From Ulva prolifera (lineage: Eukaryota; Chlorophyta; Ulvophyceae; Ulvales; Ulvaceae), in contig CM041204.1 in assembly GCA_023078555.1 (NCBI GenBank), positions 1,150,923 to 1,214,922 of the forward strand: DNA of 64,000 bases, in the 5' to 3' direction. The notes below the pieces were generated by a model, which saw only the letters and a list, made by a program, of their open reading frames with translations, was not told the DNA's origin and did not search any database. Both the position numbers and the translations under genes were made by a program. Of the stretch, positions 1 through 12,300 are shown in pieces; the first letter of the stretch is position 1, and each line of letters starts with the position of its first letter.

Positions 1-212
1 TCCCTGCTCAGGCAAAATTGCTCTCGAGGCATCACATATCCAGATGTGCAAGCTACGGGCAGCCACCGCACATACAAAACGTAACCACCAGCACGTGTGG
101 TAGTCTGCGCGGCGCTCCCAGATGTAGACCGGCGCCATGTGCCGGAACTGTACACAGTCCGATGTGATCCGGTGGAATCGCGTTGGCACGCGGTGGTGCT
201 AGTGCGGCATAC

Positions 213-3200
213 CTCTTGAACTTCTGCCTTTGGCCGCGCTCCACACACTGTGTCTGACGATTGCTCTCGCGTGGACGCGTCCAAGTCACGGGTAACAAGT
301 GCACCTGCACCTCCTAACTGTGCAGGTTCATGCCCCCCGGCACTCACATCAGAGGCAGTTGACATTTGTTTGACTGCAGGCTGCTGTGACTTGTGAGGTT
401 GAGCACCACTCGTAGCTGCAGCAGGCTTTGACATTATGCTTGCCTGCTCTGTTACCGGTGCAGAGACAACCGCCAGTGGCTCCTCATGATCAGGAGTAGC
501 CTCAAGGACCCCTGCAGCACCAGTGCTTGCAAGCCCGCGTAGGGGCGGCCGTGGCCTCATGCCAACGGAGATGTGTCGATCGCCAAAGGCGATGAATTGA
601 GTGGAGCAGCCTTCAGCGAGGAGAGCGACCTGGATGGCCATCAGCTGCTGCTGCACGGACGCCAGGGGCGGCCTGTCGGCAGCCTCGATGGCTGTCATGG
701 ATGTGATGAGCTGCTTCAGGGCAGGAGGCTCCACGTAAGCAGGCACTGGCATCGGAATCCCTGCAGCAGCAGACCTGCTTCAGCAGTGCTAGCATTCAAC
801 TCATAAGGCGCGGTACGCAATGAAACACTTGGCAAGCAAGAGATCTCCAAAATGCACATGGGGACTGCAGAGTGTAGAACGGCAACACACGGTTGCCGCT
901 GCATGTGGGGCCATATTCTAGAGGAAAGCCGCAAAATAGTGGGTTTGGTCAACATACAAGCTTCTGTAAGCCTGCGGAGTTGAACGTTGTACGTAGCAAA
1001 GCTGAGGCTGCGCACACCTGAAAAGAGCTTGGCAAAGATGGCCTCAAAGGTGTCTCCCCTGTATGGGTGCGCCCCGGTCGCGGCGTAGAGCAGCGTCGCG
1101 CCCATGCTGTACACGTCGCTGCGCCGCTGCGCGTTGCCCAGCAGCTGCTCCTTCGACGCGTACCCCGGCGTCCCCTTGGCCACACCCTTCACCATTGTCT
1201 GCATCGCTGTTGTGATGGATGACCGCACGCACGTGGGCAGCCGCTTTGCCAGCCCGAAATCCGCCAGCCGCACGCTGTGCTGCGCTGCGTCGCTGTCCCC
1301 ACCGTCGCCCTTCGAGGCCTTGCTGGAGGGCGCCAGGAGGATGTTGCCGGGGGTGATGTCGAGGTGGAGGCAGCGCGCGCTGCGGTGCACGGCGTCCAGC
1401 GCGGAGCACAGCATGAGGCCCAGCGTCACGAGGTCCAGCGGTGGCAAGCCGGGCAGCTTGCACTGCTGCTTTGCCCTCGGCACAAGCTCCGCCAGGCTCC
1501 CTTCGCACAGCTCCATCAGCAGCCTGCGGTTGCAGCAGGTAGCCCAGTGAAGAAGTGGATCGGTAATTGGACAGCCATTGACGTTAGCACACGTTGTAGG
1601 AGCACTCAGTAGGCTACGTATACTGGCGAGTCGACGCCCGGCGTCACAGGTGATGCTTATCTCAAGACGTCTCAGTCATCTCATCTCGGGGCATGTAACA
1701 ATGCTAGCAGAAGCGTGCACAGCTGTATTACAGCCAGCAATCGCACCAGAGCTCAGAGTCAGTCCAGCAGTAGCCGTGCAGCTTGCACACGTGCGGGCTC
1801 GCAACACCCGCGATGTAAGACGTCGACACCACCTGCTTCACCGCTGCCATTTCCTTCGCGCCCGCACCGGCCGGCAGCGGCACCTGCTTCACTGCAATTT
1901 GTCGCCCTCCTAGCCACCCCTCCTGCACGGTGCCCTCCCCCCCGGCCCCCAGCCGCTTCCCCAGCGTCACGTCGGAACTCCGCACCAGGCGCGGCGCGTA
2001 GCCGTGGCTCTCCGCCGACACAACCTTCGAGACAGTTTCATTCTCTTCCAACAGCGCGTCCTCCGCCAGAGGCGCGTGGCACAGGGTGCACTGCCGATCC
2101 CGCACGAGTTGTTGCGCTCCGGTGTGCGAGACGGCGAAGCCGCAGCACGGCAGCGTGACGGGCCGGAGGGGGCCCTCCGGCATGAGGGGCACTCCCAGCA
2201 CGAGGCAGGCGGTGACGGCCAGGCGGCCCTTGCTGATAGCCTCCTTCAGGGCTGCCGCCAACGTCTCGTTGCTGGCCGGGGTCTCGCCGTCCGCTGCCTC
2301 GTCCAGCTCGTCCAGTGCCTGCACGCATGGGGATCATGCTTACATGCATGCCTGCAGTGCTCATCATGATGCGGGTCATACATGTGCACCAACCAACGCG
2401 ACTGCAAGACAGGACGGGCATGATTGGCTGTTCTACGTACCCGTCAACGCGGTGTTCCATTTCGACGGTGACAGCTAAACTGTGAAGCGAATGCGAGCGC
2501 CACGGGCAGCCAACCAACACCGATACTTCGAACGGCAGAGTAGACAACACAATTTACGTAGGCACAACAGCCATGGTGTGTCATGCCTGACATATTGTGA
2601 AAGTCCAGTGGTAGAGCGGTCTTATCACTGGACTGTCACACATATGCGGTCATGCATGCACATGCGGCCCGTACGAGTCGTCTGGAGCATCGATCGAGCT
2701 CTAGCCTAGGCGCCAGCAGATGCGCAGTACGGCAAAGCACGGCTGCAGCACAGCACATCTACATTTACTGGGAGGCGCACACCACCGGTACCTGCGTTCA
2801 TGCAGGTCACACATTGTCAGAGGCACAGAAGATCACCTCGAGGATGCGCCCAGACTGCATGCTGGCGGCGGCGCCGGCGGGCATGCTGCAGAAGCGCTCC
2901 AGGCAGCCCTTGATCTGCTCGATGTCCGCACTCATCTCGCGCTGCATCGCTAGCATCTGCCGCGAGAAGGAGTGGACTGTGAGCTGCAGCACGTCCACCG
3001 CGTCCATCAGCTGCTCCAGCCCTTCCCCCAGCCGCAGCTGCAGCGCAACACACCCCTCCACCACCTTTTGCGTGCTCTCGGCATTCAAATGCAGCATGCT
3101 GTCATGCATGGTTCCCATGCACTGCTCAATGTCGGCGACGGTCGCGGTCGTGGAGGCCATGGACTCGACGGTGGCCTGGAGGTGGCTGAGGTGCACAGCG

Positions 3201-3849
3201 GCCTCGCAGGAAGAGTCCTGGAGGGAGACGGCGCGGCTCTGGAGTTCGGCGACGGCGGTGGAGACGTTGGCGGCTGAGGCGACAGAGACAGTCAGCAGGG
3301 GGAGCAGCTGCTGCACGTTCTGCATGATTGAGCGCATGCGCTCCTGCAGCAGGGGCGGACTTGAAAGTATCTCAAAAGTTTGAATAGCTCATGACCATGT
3401 GGAACGCTGCGTGCATGTGGACATGGCACTGCAATGGGGGCTGAAGCTTGCCCTCTCCGTCGGCACGCACGGATCTCCATCATCAATCACTCAGTAGTGA
3501 CATGATATGGGCGACACTAACGTGCCACTTCATGCATCTGAGCGCCTGGGGTTTTGATCAACGACCTTCTGATATACTCACTACTATAGTACCGATCTCT
3601 ACAGGTAGAACAAGTGGGCGGCTAGAGCTGCCGGCATTTTCCCACAGCGGGCAGCAGGCAGCGCACCGTTTCGCTGCGTATGTTCCACAGCGAGGCGGCG
3701 GCGCCGCGGTTGTCGTACTTGGAGAGCTTATCCGAGGCCACCCCCACGAGCGCCCCCAGCTCCCGCACCACCGGTTCTGCGTGTGGCGGCACGTCCGCCT
3801 TGACGCTCTCCAGCACCTTGCCCACGTTCTGCATGAACCTGCACTCCAG
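213..3849 (-). CDS. Helical-bundle / U-box-like / TKL protein kinase, multi-exon, partial
   Basis: A serine/threonine-type kinase joined to helices and a RING/U-box-like segment. Exons that I can join with matching phases are 3849-3667, 3343-2837, 2318-1747, 1523-1018 and 760-213. Residues are counted from the first visible codon. Residues 1-230 are helical with long heptad-like stretches and may form a four-helix or HeLo-like bundle. Around 273-330 a short Cys/His segment (LPCCGFAVSH, then CTLCHAPL) resembles the second half of a U-box or RING. The kinase follows: glycine loop GAGGEGTV, lysine in IAVK, catalytic loop HLDITPGN (Lys usual at HRD+2 is Thr), DFG in LADFGLAK, GTPGYASKE and SDVYSMG. 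A Ser/Ala-rich tail follows after ADRPP. The start codon is not identified, and a strong donor at 213 suggests that the gene continues beyond the window. Kinase identity is firm. The U-box and bundle are inferred from pattern. Confidence 0.85.
2602..2634. repeat. 9-bp perfect hairpin in an intron
   Basis: AGTCCAGTG at 2602-2610 is the exact inverse of CACTGGACT at 2626-2634, with a 15-base loop. The stem-loop contains TGGTAGAGCGGT, which looks like a tRNA A box. I find no B box or cloverleaf, so it is not called a tRNA. Confidence 0.4.
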
Positions 3850-4223
3850 CTGCAAAATCAGCACCTTTCTGAACAGGTGTCCGCAACGACTCCGCGATGT
3901 GCCGGCCCAACGTGGTCGGCTGCGCCGTTAATCTTTTTCCTTCTCGCCTGTTGCCGGGTACTCCGGACTTGTCTCCATTGACGTGGGCATGCATGTGCTC
4001 TTGCTGCATTCGCTGCATTGTCGTCATATGTGCCACCAGAGGACACACACCATAGCTAGTGCTGCACAGCCATGCCCTCGCCGCCGGTCAAGAGTCCACG
4101 CCACATGGGACAGAAACATTGTGGCTGGGTGCACCCACCGAGGCACCAGCCACCATCACGGTGCACCCACCGAGGCGCACCCACCAGCATGCTGGTGGTT
4201 GCGTCGGTGGGTGCATCCACCGA

Positions 4224-4273
4224 GTAGCACCGCACGGCACAAACACACGTGTGTGTGTGCCGTGCGGTGCTAC
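4224..4273. repeat. Long near-perfect hairpin, possible LINE 3' tail
   Basis: GTAGCACCGCACGGCAC and its complement GTGCCGTGCGGTGCTAC form the two arms around an AC/GT-rich centre. The sequence just after it (CCTCCGGCTTT, then a T-rich stretch and TAACACA at about 4278-4303) resembles the 3' end of the LINE fragment at about 18.7 kb, where GGTGCTACC and CCTCCGGCTTT also occur. It may be a short 3' end of the same family. Confidence 0.45.
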
Positions 4274-5246
4274 CTACACCTCCGGCTTTGTCATTTTAAC
4301 ACATTGTGGCTGCGTGTGTGAACGAAGACTCGGAATAGATCCTTTGGCCCTGCCGGATACAGGCTGTTTTGGTCTGAACTTCTTCTTCTGGGTCGAACCC
4401 GTACACTCTAGATCTTCTGTAAGCTCAAGTCTGCCAACGCAAATCACTACAGTCTACTAACGTTAACGCAGTATATCCCAAGGCATCTCGCTCACTCTCG
4501 CGCAATTGCACAAGTCGCACCGTCTGGGGCACGCGTCAGCACACGGTGGCACAGCTCCAATGCCTCACAGTTGGCGACGTGAGGACCGTAAGTTTGGTTA
4601 CGTAGTACGGGTTCTCTGTTGACTCATGCATGCTGCATCGGTGCGAACTCCACGCTTTGGCGCGCAAAGAACAGCGCATTCGGCTTAGCTTGCCTTGCAG
4701 CGGCGCAGTCAAGTCTGGAGCAATCGAGTGTCCCGGCGTGACATGTGTATCAGCAGTACAGTTGCTGAATGCAGTTCACGGTGCGAATGATCAAGCGCGC
4801 TTGATCCAAGCACACGATCCCGCTAGGACAGTAAGCCATTAGCAGTGGTGAGTGGATATTGCTTGCGAAACGATGCAGTCCGGAATCTGTGATCTACATG
4901 CCGATCGGTGTGCCGCCAATTGCAAAGTCTGGAGAACATGACAAAAATCCGATGGCGAGCGAAGCGAGCCGTTGGACTTCCCGCCAGGAAGGAATCCAAC
5001 TGTAGACGATTGGTCCGGATGTTCTGAGCAGGCCCGGATGCAGCGTTGCAGGTCGCTTGCGCTGCACGCGAATCGGTTAATCAGAGTGAGAACCGGCCTC
5101 CGTGGCCATCGCGCTACGGCAGATATACATAACACGCCAGTTGTATGAATATAAGTATTTAATATTCATTATTGTGACTGGTGTGCCAGAATGCTTCGAA
5201 TTGCAAACAAACGCATGAGCGCAGGATTCGAAGCTAGCCATCGGCA

Positions 5247-5373
5247 GGGGGTCAACCACTCCCGCTACATGGTGGGCCCACCTACGGCGCGCAAGATCGG
5301 CTGCGATTTTGGCCGCTTGGGGAAGACTTTGGCTATTGTCTATGTTGAATGGGGATTCGTAGTGTGTCATCTC
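5247..5373 (+). repeat. Left arm of 127-bp inverted repeat
   Basis: The arm pairs in inverse orientation with 6544-6670, with only about three mismatches by eye. The spacer between the arms is about 1.17 kb and contains several TTGGGGA/TCCCCAA motifs. It could be a foldback or non-autonomous DNA element. No transposase is seen. Confidence 0.8.
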
Positions 5374-6222
5374 ACTCGGGTGGGGAAAATGGCCCATGAT
5401 CGTCCATATGGCTCGTCTGGTTGGGGAAAATCGGCCTTTCGCGACGCTGGCTCCCCAACCGGCCCAGACGCTTAGTCGCCTCCCCAAACCTCCCCAAACA
5501 TTCGCAGGCGTCCCCAAACGCCTTTAAAATGAGCTCTTTAAAGCTCTTGTTGGTGATCGCAAGGCTGTATGTGCATTTTTTTCGTTGGTGAGGCTTCATG
5601 AAGCTGTATACTGCTGAGTTTCCTGGAGGCTGGCCACTAGTGACGCACGCTATGCAATTTGAGTCGTATTAATCCCTCTAATAATGCTGGATAGGTCTGA
5701 ATCTCTGGATATCCGGACAGGGCGTCCTACCTGCGATCTGTGTGTAGCATGGGATAGTGGCTCAAACTGAATTATACACGAGATATCAAAGCTTCACTGG
5801 CTAATCTTGATTGATCGTCACTCTCGTAGAACTTTTGATATCGGCATGGGGCGCATGAGTATCTTGATTCCTGTGACAGGCCTGACAGGCCCTTGTGATG
5901 GAGCATGATCCGGAGCTTTGCAGTCCACCTGCTAGGTGTGTACTTCTCAACGAAGACGTCAGCGTAGGTATGCTTAGGTCATCTTTTGCGTAGTGTCACT
6001 GGAGACGTGTTGAGTTACTCTGGCCTGCTGTGATCATGCCTCGCCATTGTACACTAATGAATCATTTCAATAGAGCGGTGGATGCTGGTTACACGGTGGA
6101 TACATCATTGATGCGCATTTGCGGTATCATTAGAGTGACATGCTGTGAAATAAGGTGTAGATGTGACGGTGCATTACAAAACATGGGCATTCCCCATTGC
6201 ACATAAAATTGAGGCAAGGTCC

Positions 6223-6264
6223 TTCAACACGCAATATTCAACACGCAATATTCAACACGCAATA
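6223..6264. repeat. Three tandem copies of a 14-bp unit
   Basis: The unit TTCAACACGCAATA is repeated three times without change. It lies inside the spacer between the 127-bp inverted arms. Confidence 0.9.
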
Positions 6265-6543
6265 TGCTGCCAATCAATGCTGACATGTCGCCTCTGCGTG
6301 AGCGCCCCGCCATGTCGGCCCGATCAGCTAGCGCGCCGTTGAATAGTGCCTCATTTGCCGAACGCTACCCACAAATGTGACAGAAGCAATATGTCATAAC
6401 CCGGTGAGTATCATAGCATATTTTGAGTGTGCTACGTGTTCTCGATGCGATGGCACACGTTTGGGCATGAACGACCCTCGTTTGGGGAAAAGCGCGGAAA
6501 TTCGACAAAACCCGGGTTTGCGATGGGGAGAGTCCCCAACAGC

Positions 6544-6670
6544 GAGATGATACACTACGAATGCCCATTCAACATAGACAACAGCCAAAGTCTTCCCCAA
6601 GCGGCCAAAATCGCAGCCGATCTTGCGCGCCGTAGGTGGGCCCACCATGTAGCGGGAGTGGTTGACCCCC
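6544..6670 (-). repeat. Right arm of 127-bp inverted repeat
   Basis: Reverse complement of 5247-5373. Outside the arms the similarity decays to short patches, so the full element may extend a few tens of bases beyond each arm. Confidence 0.8.
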
Positions 6671-8034
6671 TCCATCGGCTTGCATTCCGCACATTGCGAA
6701 CGTTTTCCGCTCTCCATCGCGAGCTCTGTACAGCTTGAACAGCGCATACGCCTCCCTGATGATCATCTGGATGGCACTGTCCATGCCAGATGGCAGCAGC
6801 TCCATGGCAGCTCACTGTCGGGCTGGCTATGCGCTTGGCGATCCCAGAACTGTCAAGTCAACGGTGAAAAGCATCTCAACACATCACTGCTGCATGGCCG
6901 CAGTGCACTACTGTCGATCCTGCTTATGTGTGTGCAATCAGAGACCAGATCTTGCGAGTGAAGAGCACTTCACATGTAACTGTGCAGTTAGAAGGAAGGC
7001 TTACACCGTACGACGTCGACGACAAATGTTTGGCCATACACACATTTCATTTGAATTTTTCAGGATGGGCGCTAGAGCCTTTTCGGGTTCTTTTTCCGCG
7101 CGCAGATTTGCGCCAGGTGAAGGCCTCGGTTGGTATGAGCAGCCGCGGGCGGCGGGAGCACAGCGCGCGGTGTGGCTACAGGCGGCTTGTGTTCCGGGAC
7201 CAGTTCAACTCCAGTTGTCGTAGCGAGCAGTCTGTGCGTCATGAGTCCTTCGCAGACACATGGCTTGGACAGCCAAACCGATTGACCTGTTCGCGTGTTG
7301 GGGCAAGTTGTGCGGTGACAGCTGTATACTCTAGCCGCAGCGTGGGCTTGACCCAGCTGCTGTTTATGGTCACTTGCATCCGCATGGCTCTTCCACGGCT
7401 TCCTGCAGATTACGATGCTTTGATGCGCTTGATCCTGTCCTAACCTATCATTACCAGCTCCGACGCCGGTCTTGCAGGCACCTGAATGCCTCAGGTCAGC
7501 AACACTTGCTTCAGCGTCAGGTTCGACCTGACTTCGATCAAGCATTCGTGATTCAGTAGCCGCGGCCGATCAGCGCGCTACAGTATCCATACCGCAGGAG
7601 TTAACATCGATCAGATGTGCTTTCGTTGCACTCTCGGGTATGGTCAAAAGTCGCTGGGCGCGCCGTTCGAAAGCGCAACCAGTCACCAACAGGTCAACAG
7701 CTCCATACCTGATGCCCTGCCTGGTGTCTGTTGCCCTGCATGGCCCGAGTCAGCATAGGCCACAGCTCGTGAGACATGGCGTACGTAGAGATCATAGCCC
7801 AGGCCGTAGCTCAAGGACCAAGATGTGTATCCTCCTTTTCGCACCAGTCCACACATACACAGTCGGGCTGGCCATGTGCCCCGCTATCAGTAATACTGCA
7901 AATTTAATTTAATTCCTGTTCTTTGGCCTCTATATGTGATGGAGTGAGACCAGGAAGATGCTGGATCGCTCACATTAGCTGCACGGACAGCTTCTGCTGT
8001 ATGTCCCTCAGATCGACGAAAGCCTTGTGCACCT

Positions 8035-8059
8035 TCGTCGTCGTCGTCGTCGTCGTCGT
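8035..8059. repeat. CGT trinucleotide microsatellite
   Basis: About eight uninterrupted TCG/CGT triplets. No exon could be assigned here. Confidence 0.85.
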
Positions 8060-9381
8060 GATTCCTGGGCGGAAACGTTGTCACAGGAAAGTTGACGCGG
8101 GCCTTTGATCAAAGCTCGACCTTTGCACGGATATGGTAGAGCTCCGACCTGTCTGGTTTGCGTGCAATGAGCGCACTGTCGTTGTTCAATGCAGGCACTG
8201 CTTCAAAGACATTCCTCAAAATACAGCCTATGTAGAGGAGGGTTGCAGACCTCCTCCCCAGGCGTAGCAGTATGCTCACAATCATCCGCTGCTGTCAGAA
8301 TGTCACTGCACGACAATCGTTGTCTCGATTCTCTTTCATCCCCAGGAGCCATCAGAGTGTCCTCCAGAGCATGGCCATTGCATGCCTTCAACAATGTACC
8401 GTTGGCGACAATCATTGTCTCATTGCCAAGTGCCGGCAATGAGACAACGGACCTCAGGTGTTCCACTGCCACAGTCCTTGGGAGAACATATGAGCATTGC
8501 TAGGTCATACCCGGTGTGCCGAATGGGATCCCATCCCCTCCACCTTCCACTGCAGCTGTTCAAGCCCACTGTCTTGGATACTGTTCAAGCCCATGAAGGC
8601 TTCCCCCCGTGCCTCGAGCGTACTTGGCACAGCCTCGTGGTCCCCAGATCTGCGAGAATCATCCGCCACAGATGGCGGCAGTTGACACGTGGACTCTCAA
8701 AGCTTCAGTGTTGATGAGTTGCTGGCTGTCCACTGGCCAGTGGCTACACGGGTCTGAGGTGCACGCTAGCCACCTTGCCCGTGGCGCGCATGCATACAGT
8801 TGCACATGACTTGCACGTTCGCAAAGACATACGTCAAGCCGGCCCAATTCTCGAAGACATGCGTCGGCCACATGCAGCGATGGCACGGGCCACAGGCAAT
8901 GCACTGCTTGATAACAAATATTATTCTTTGCAACATGGAGACGCCTATTGGGTGAACACTACACCTGTGTAAGACGTACAATACAAGGACCGACTCGAGA
9001 CCTCCCTGGTGAATGGAGGCTCTCCCTGGCGCCTGTGGCTCGTTGCGCTGGGCTGCTGCGCTTCCTGGCGTACGCCTCATACGCATGCCCTCCATGGACA
9101 CACACAAACAAGCTACTCGGGGTGCCGCCTCAATCTGGAGCTAGTACATCATACAGCTACAATCCTGACTGTGGCTCATACTTTCTCGAAGCCAAACGCT
9201 GCAAGACGCATCAAACCATAATGTAAAAATATTGGCAGACCCTTCATGTGTACAGCACTTGGAGCCCGCCCGCACACCCACCCACCCCAGTCGGACATGT
9301 CCCGCCGTGTGCATATAGGCCGCATGTGCGGCCCTGTTGATAACTCGATTGCCCCCCCCCCCCCCCTGAAAAATGTTGTGG

Positions 9382-12300
9382 TTAGTGGCGCTTCGGGTCG
9401 AAAGCCCTCACCAGCGCCCTGAATAGACCCTTCTTCTGTTTCTTCGCTTGCCCCACCTCCACAACTGCCCCCTCTCCGCCAGATGCCGTCACCGAAACGT
9501 CTCCGGTGGACCCTCTGCCGTCACCCGTGGACACTCTGCCATCGTCCGACACAATCTGCGTCATCATGTGGCCACTGGGGGAGCAGTTCGCACACTCGAG
9601 GACGCCGTGGTGGTGCCTCTGGTACGCAACCACGTCTTTCGCACAGCAGCCGCTGAGCTTCAGCCGCGCCCCCGGCCCATGAACCCTGAACCCTGACATG
9701 CCGTTGCCTTCGGTCTCACAGGCGGTCAGGGCCGCTGCGCCGCGGCTGTGAACAAACACCCCGCAGTGCTGGTTCTGATGGAAGAGGCAGGAGTGGCACT
9801 TGGCGGCGCTGCCGTGGCCCTCCACCTCCAGGCCGGACCACAACCCTGACTGCTCCAGGGTGCACCACCGCAGCACGGCCTGGGAGTTCTCCTGCAGGTG
9901 CACGCTGTTTAGGGTGGTCCGCGCGACGGCGCAGCCGTGCGCTTGCACGGCGCCGCGCCGCAGCGACACGCCGTAGCCGCCACAGCTGTCCATCGCGCAG
10001 TCGAACAGCTCCGCCTGCGCGTCTTCCACGGCGACCGCGGAGCCGCTGCAGCCGTGCACGCGGCAGTTCTTCAGGGTTCCGCAGCCGCGGCTGTGGATCT
10101 CGACACCGATCGCGCAGCGTTCGAACGCCGTGTCCTCGAAGCAGCACACCGCGTCCTGTGAGATGAGAGAACCGTCGCCCGAACACTGGCTCGAGGGTGC
10201 ACCCTGACCCGGCGCAACGGGATCTTCTGGCTTCCCGAGATCATAGATGTGGCCTTTCCTGACATGCAGGCACGACCCCTTACCGCATGCATGCAGAGCG
10301 GCAGTGGTGGCGCCAGTGATCGTCACGAACTTGCCGGAGAATCTGGCCCCACCCTGTACAGACACCCCTAGCAGACCTTCGGTCAGAGTCACCTTATTGG
10401 CATGCACGGCGGTGCCTGCCCCACACGCAAAAACTCCAATGCCACCTTCAGCTGCAGTGGCTGAGGTGTCGTGTAGCCAGACTTGTGCGCCGTTGAGCGC
10501 GATGATTGCACACATCTGGAGGTCGACGCGGGCGAGGGTGAGGCGGCAGCCGCGGCCACGGCAGACGATCATGCCCCCTGCACATACACATCTTTAGTCT
10601 TGTAACTGTTACACTGGGCTTGTAGCGGTGGTGTGCTTCACATGTGGTGTGGTGGCAAAGCACTGGCGGGCACGGCTGCCGCGGGCTCTTCATCATGGTT
10701 GTCATGCATGGCCGGTCGCCCACCTACGGTGGCCCCAGCAGTGACGGGTCTATGTTGTATACGCCGTTGCCAGCAGAAGAAGCCTCCTCTGGCGCAGCTG
10801 ATACCGGTGTGCTCAAAGTTGCACTGGTGGAAGTATTCGAGGCGGGGCCAGAGGGGGCCCGCGACTCGCAGGAGGAACGCATTAGCAATCGAAATGCGGC
10901 AGCGCACAGAGCATGCAGCACGTGCCAAGCACACAGCATGCACAGCACGCACTTCCCGGACATCGGCGACATCTTTTCGTCAGCTATGTGTTACACAAGG
11001 ACGGAGCCGGAGGGGCCGGTACCACCGCCAGGACAACGACGGTCAGGTATGTGACACTGGAAGGTGGAAGCACACAGGCTCAGCATTGCATGGGCGTGCC
11101 ATGGGCCCCCTCCGCAGCTGCCATGGCGGTGCCGAGCACAGTAGTGCTGAGTCACACGCGCCATGCTCGGCGGAATGCGCACAACCAACACACACACACG
11201 TCCTCAAACCACGTGCACTTTCACGTCGCACATACAGGAATCGGATTTAAACACATGGGCGCACATCGGCGCATGGGCTTGCTGAGTACAAGGGCGGTCC
11301 AGCAGCTTTCCGCAGGTGCATCTATGGGCAAACCCTGCGTGAGATCCGCACCCTGGAAGCAGACATCCTCGAAGCGGACGTCCCCGCAGCTGTCATCCAG
11401 CAGCATGCATGCGCCAGCGCCGAGGTGAAGAATCGAGTCCCGCACCGTCGCGCGCGTGCCGGACATGCATGCGACGATGCCGGGCGCAGCGCGGAGGTCG
11501 CAGCGCGCGCGGCCGATGCGGCCGCCGTACGCTGCGCCACTGCAGTGCGGGATGATGGGGCCGTGGTCATGCATGACGACCGGCCAGCTGGCGGTGGGGG
11601 GGTGGAGGGTGCGGTGCGCGAGGCCAACGACCTCGCCTGCGGCACAGTGGCTGAGGCGGCGGCACAGCTGCCCAACGTCAAAGATCTCGTCCGCACCCTG
11701 CACATGCATGTGAGGCTGCCCTTTGATGAGGGGCTTGACTTTGCACCAGTTGCCGCCTGAAAGTGTACCGGTGGTGGGAACAACAGGCCGTGAGCCACGA
11801 TACAGTGACACGATACAGTGAAGGAATGGAGGAGGCACGGCATCAATGCATGATCTGCGAGGCATCAAGATGGTACGTGGGGGTACCACGTGAAAGCCAG
11901 GCTGGATTCTGTCAGGCAAAGCCAAGACACACATTTTCAGAGCGACAGCGACGCCGTGCAGGGTTAAGCAATTGGCCAACTCGCACGTCCGTGACGACCC
12001 GCGGAGCACGCTCATGAGCACGGTTCCGTCGTGCTGGTGCTACACCGCATCGACATGCATGGACTGTTCTGTGTTCAAACACATCACAGTCCATCACTCC
12101 ATTCGCAACACGACGCGATCACGCAATATGATTCAGTGTCAGGGTTTCGGAACTCCGGTGCTGAGGATCTGTGAAGAAGCGCAGAAATACGAAAAGTCAT
12201 GTATGCCACGGGCATGGGGGCCCGCACCGCGTAGGGGTGTCCGGGGGTCGCCGGCGGTGTTGGCAGTGCTGCCGCGACGCCCGCAGCGCTGTGCGACCCT

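Larger units (their letters stand above)
3850..9381. other. Gene-poor interval
   Basis: No protein family or intron-phased exon chain was recognised on either strand. The 5' end of the kinase gene (promoter and first exon) should lie in the first few hundred bases. The rest holds the hairpin near 4.25 kb, an inverted repeat pair at 5.2 and 6.6 kb, a 14-bp triple repeat and a short CGT run, all listed separately. The open frames here have no recognisable composition or motif. Confidence 0.5.

Noticed and set aside
2602-2634. tRNA gene suggested by TGGTAGAGCGGT
   Set aside because: No cloverleaf, no B box and no acceptor stem; only a 9-bp hairpin.
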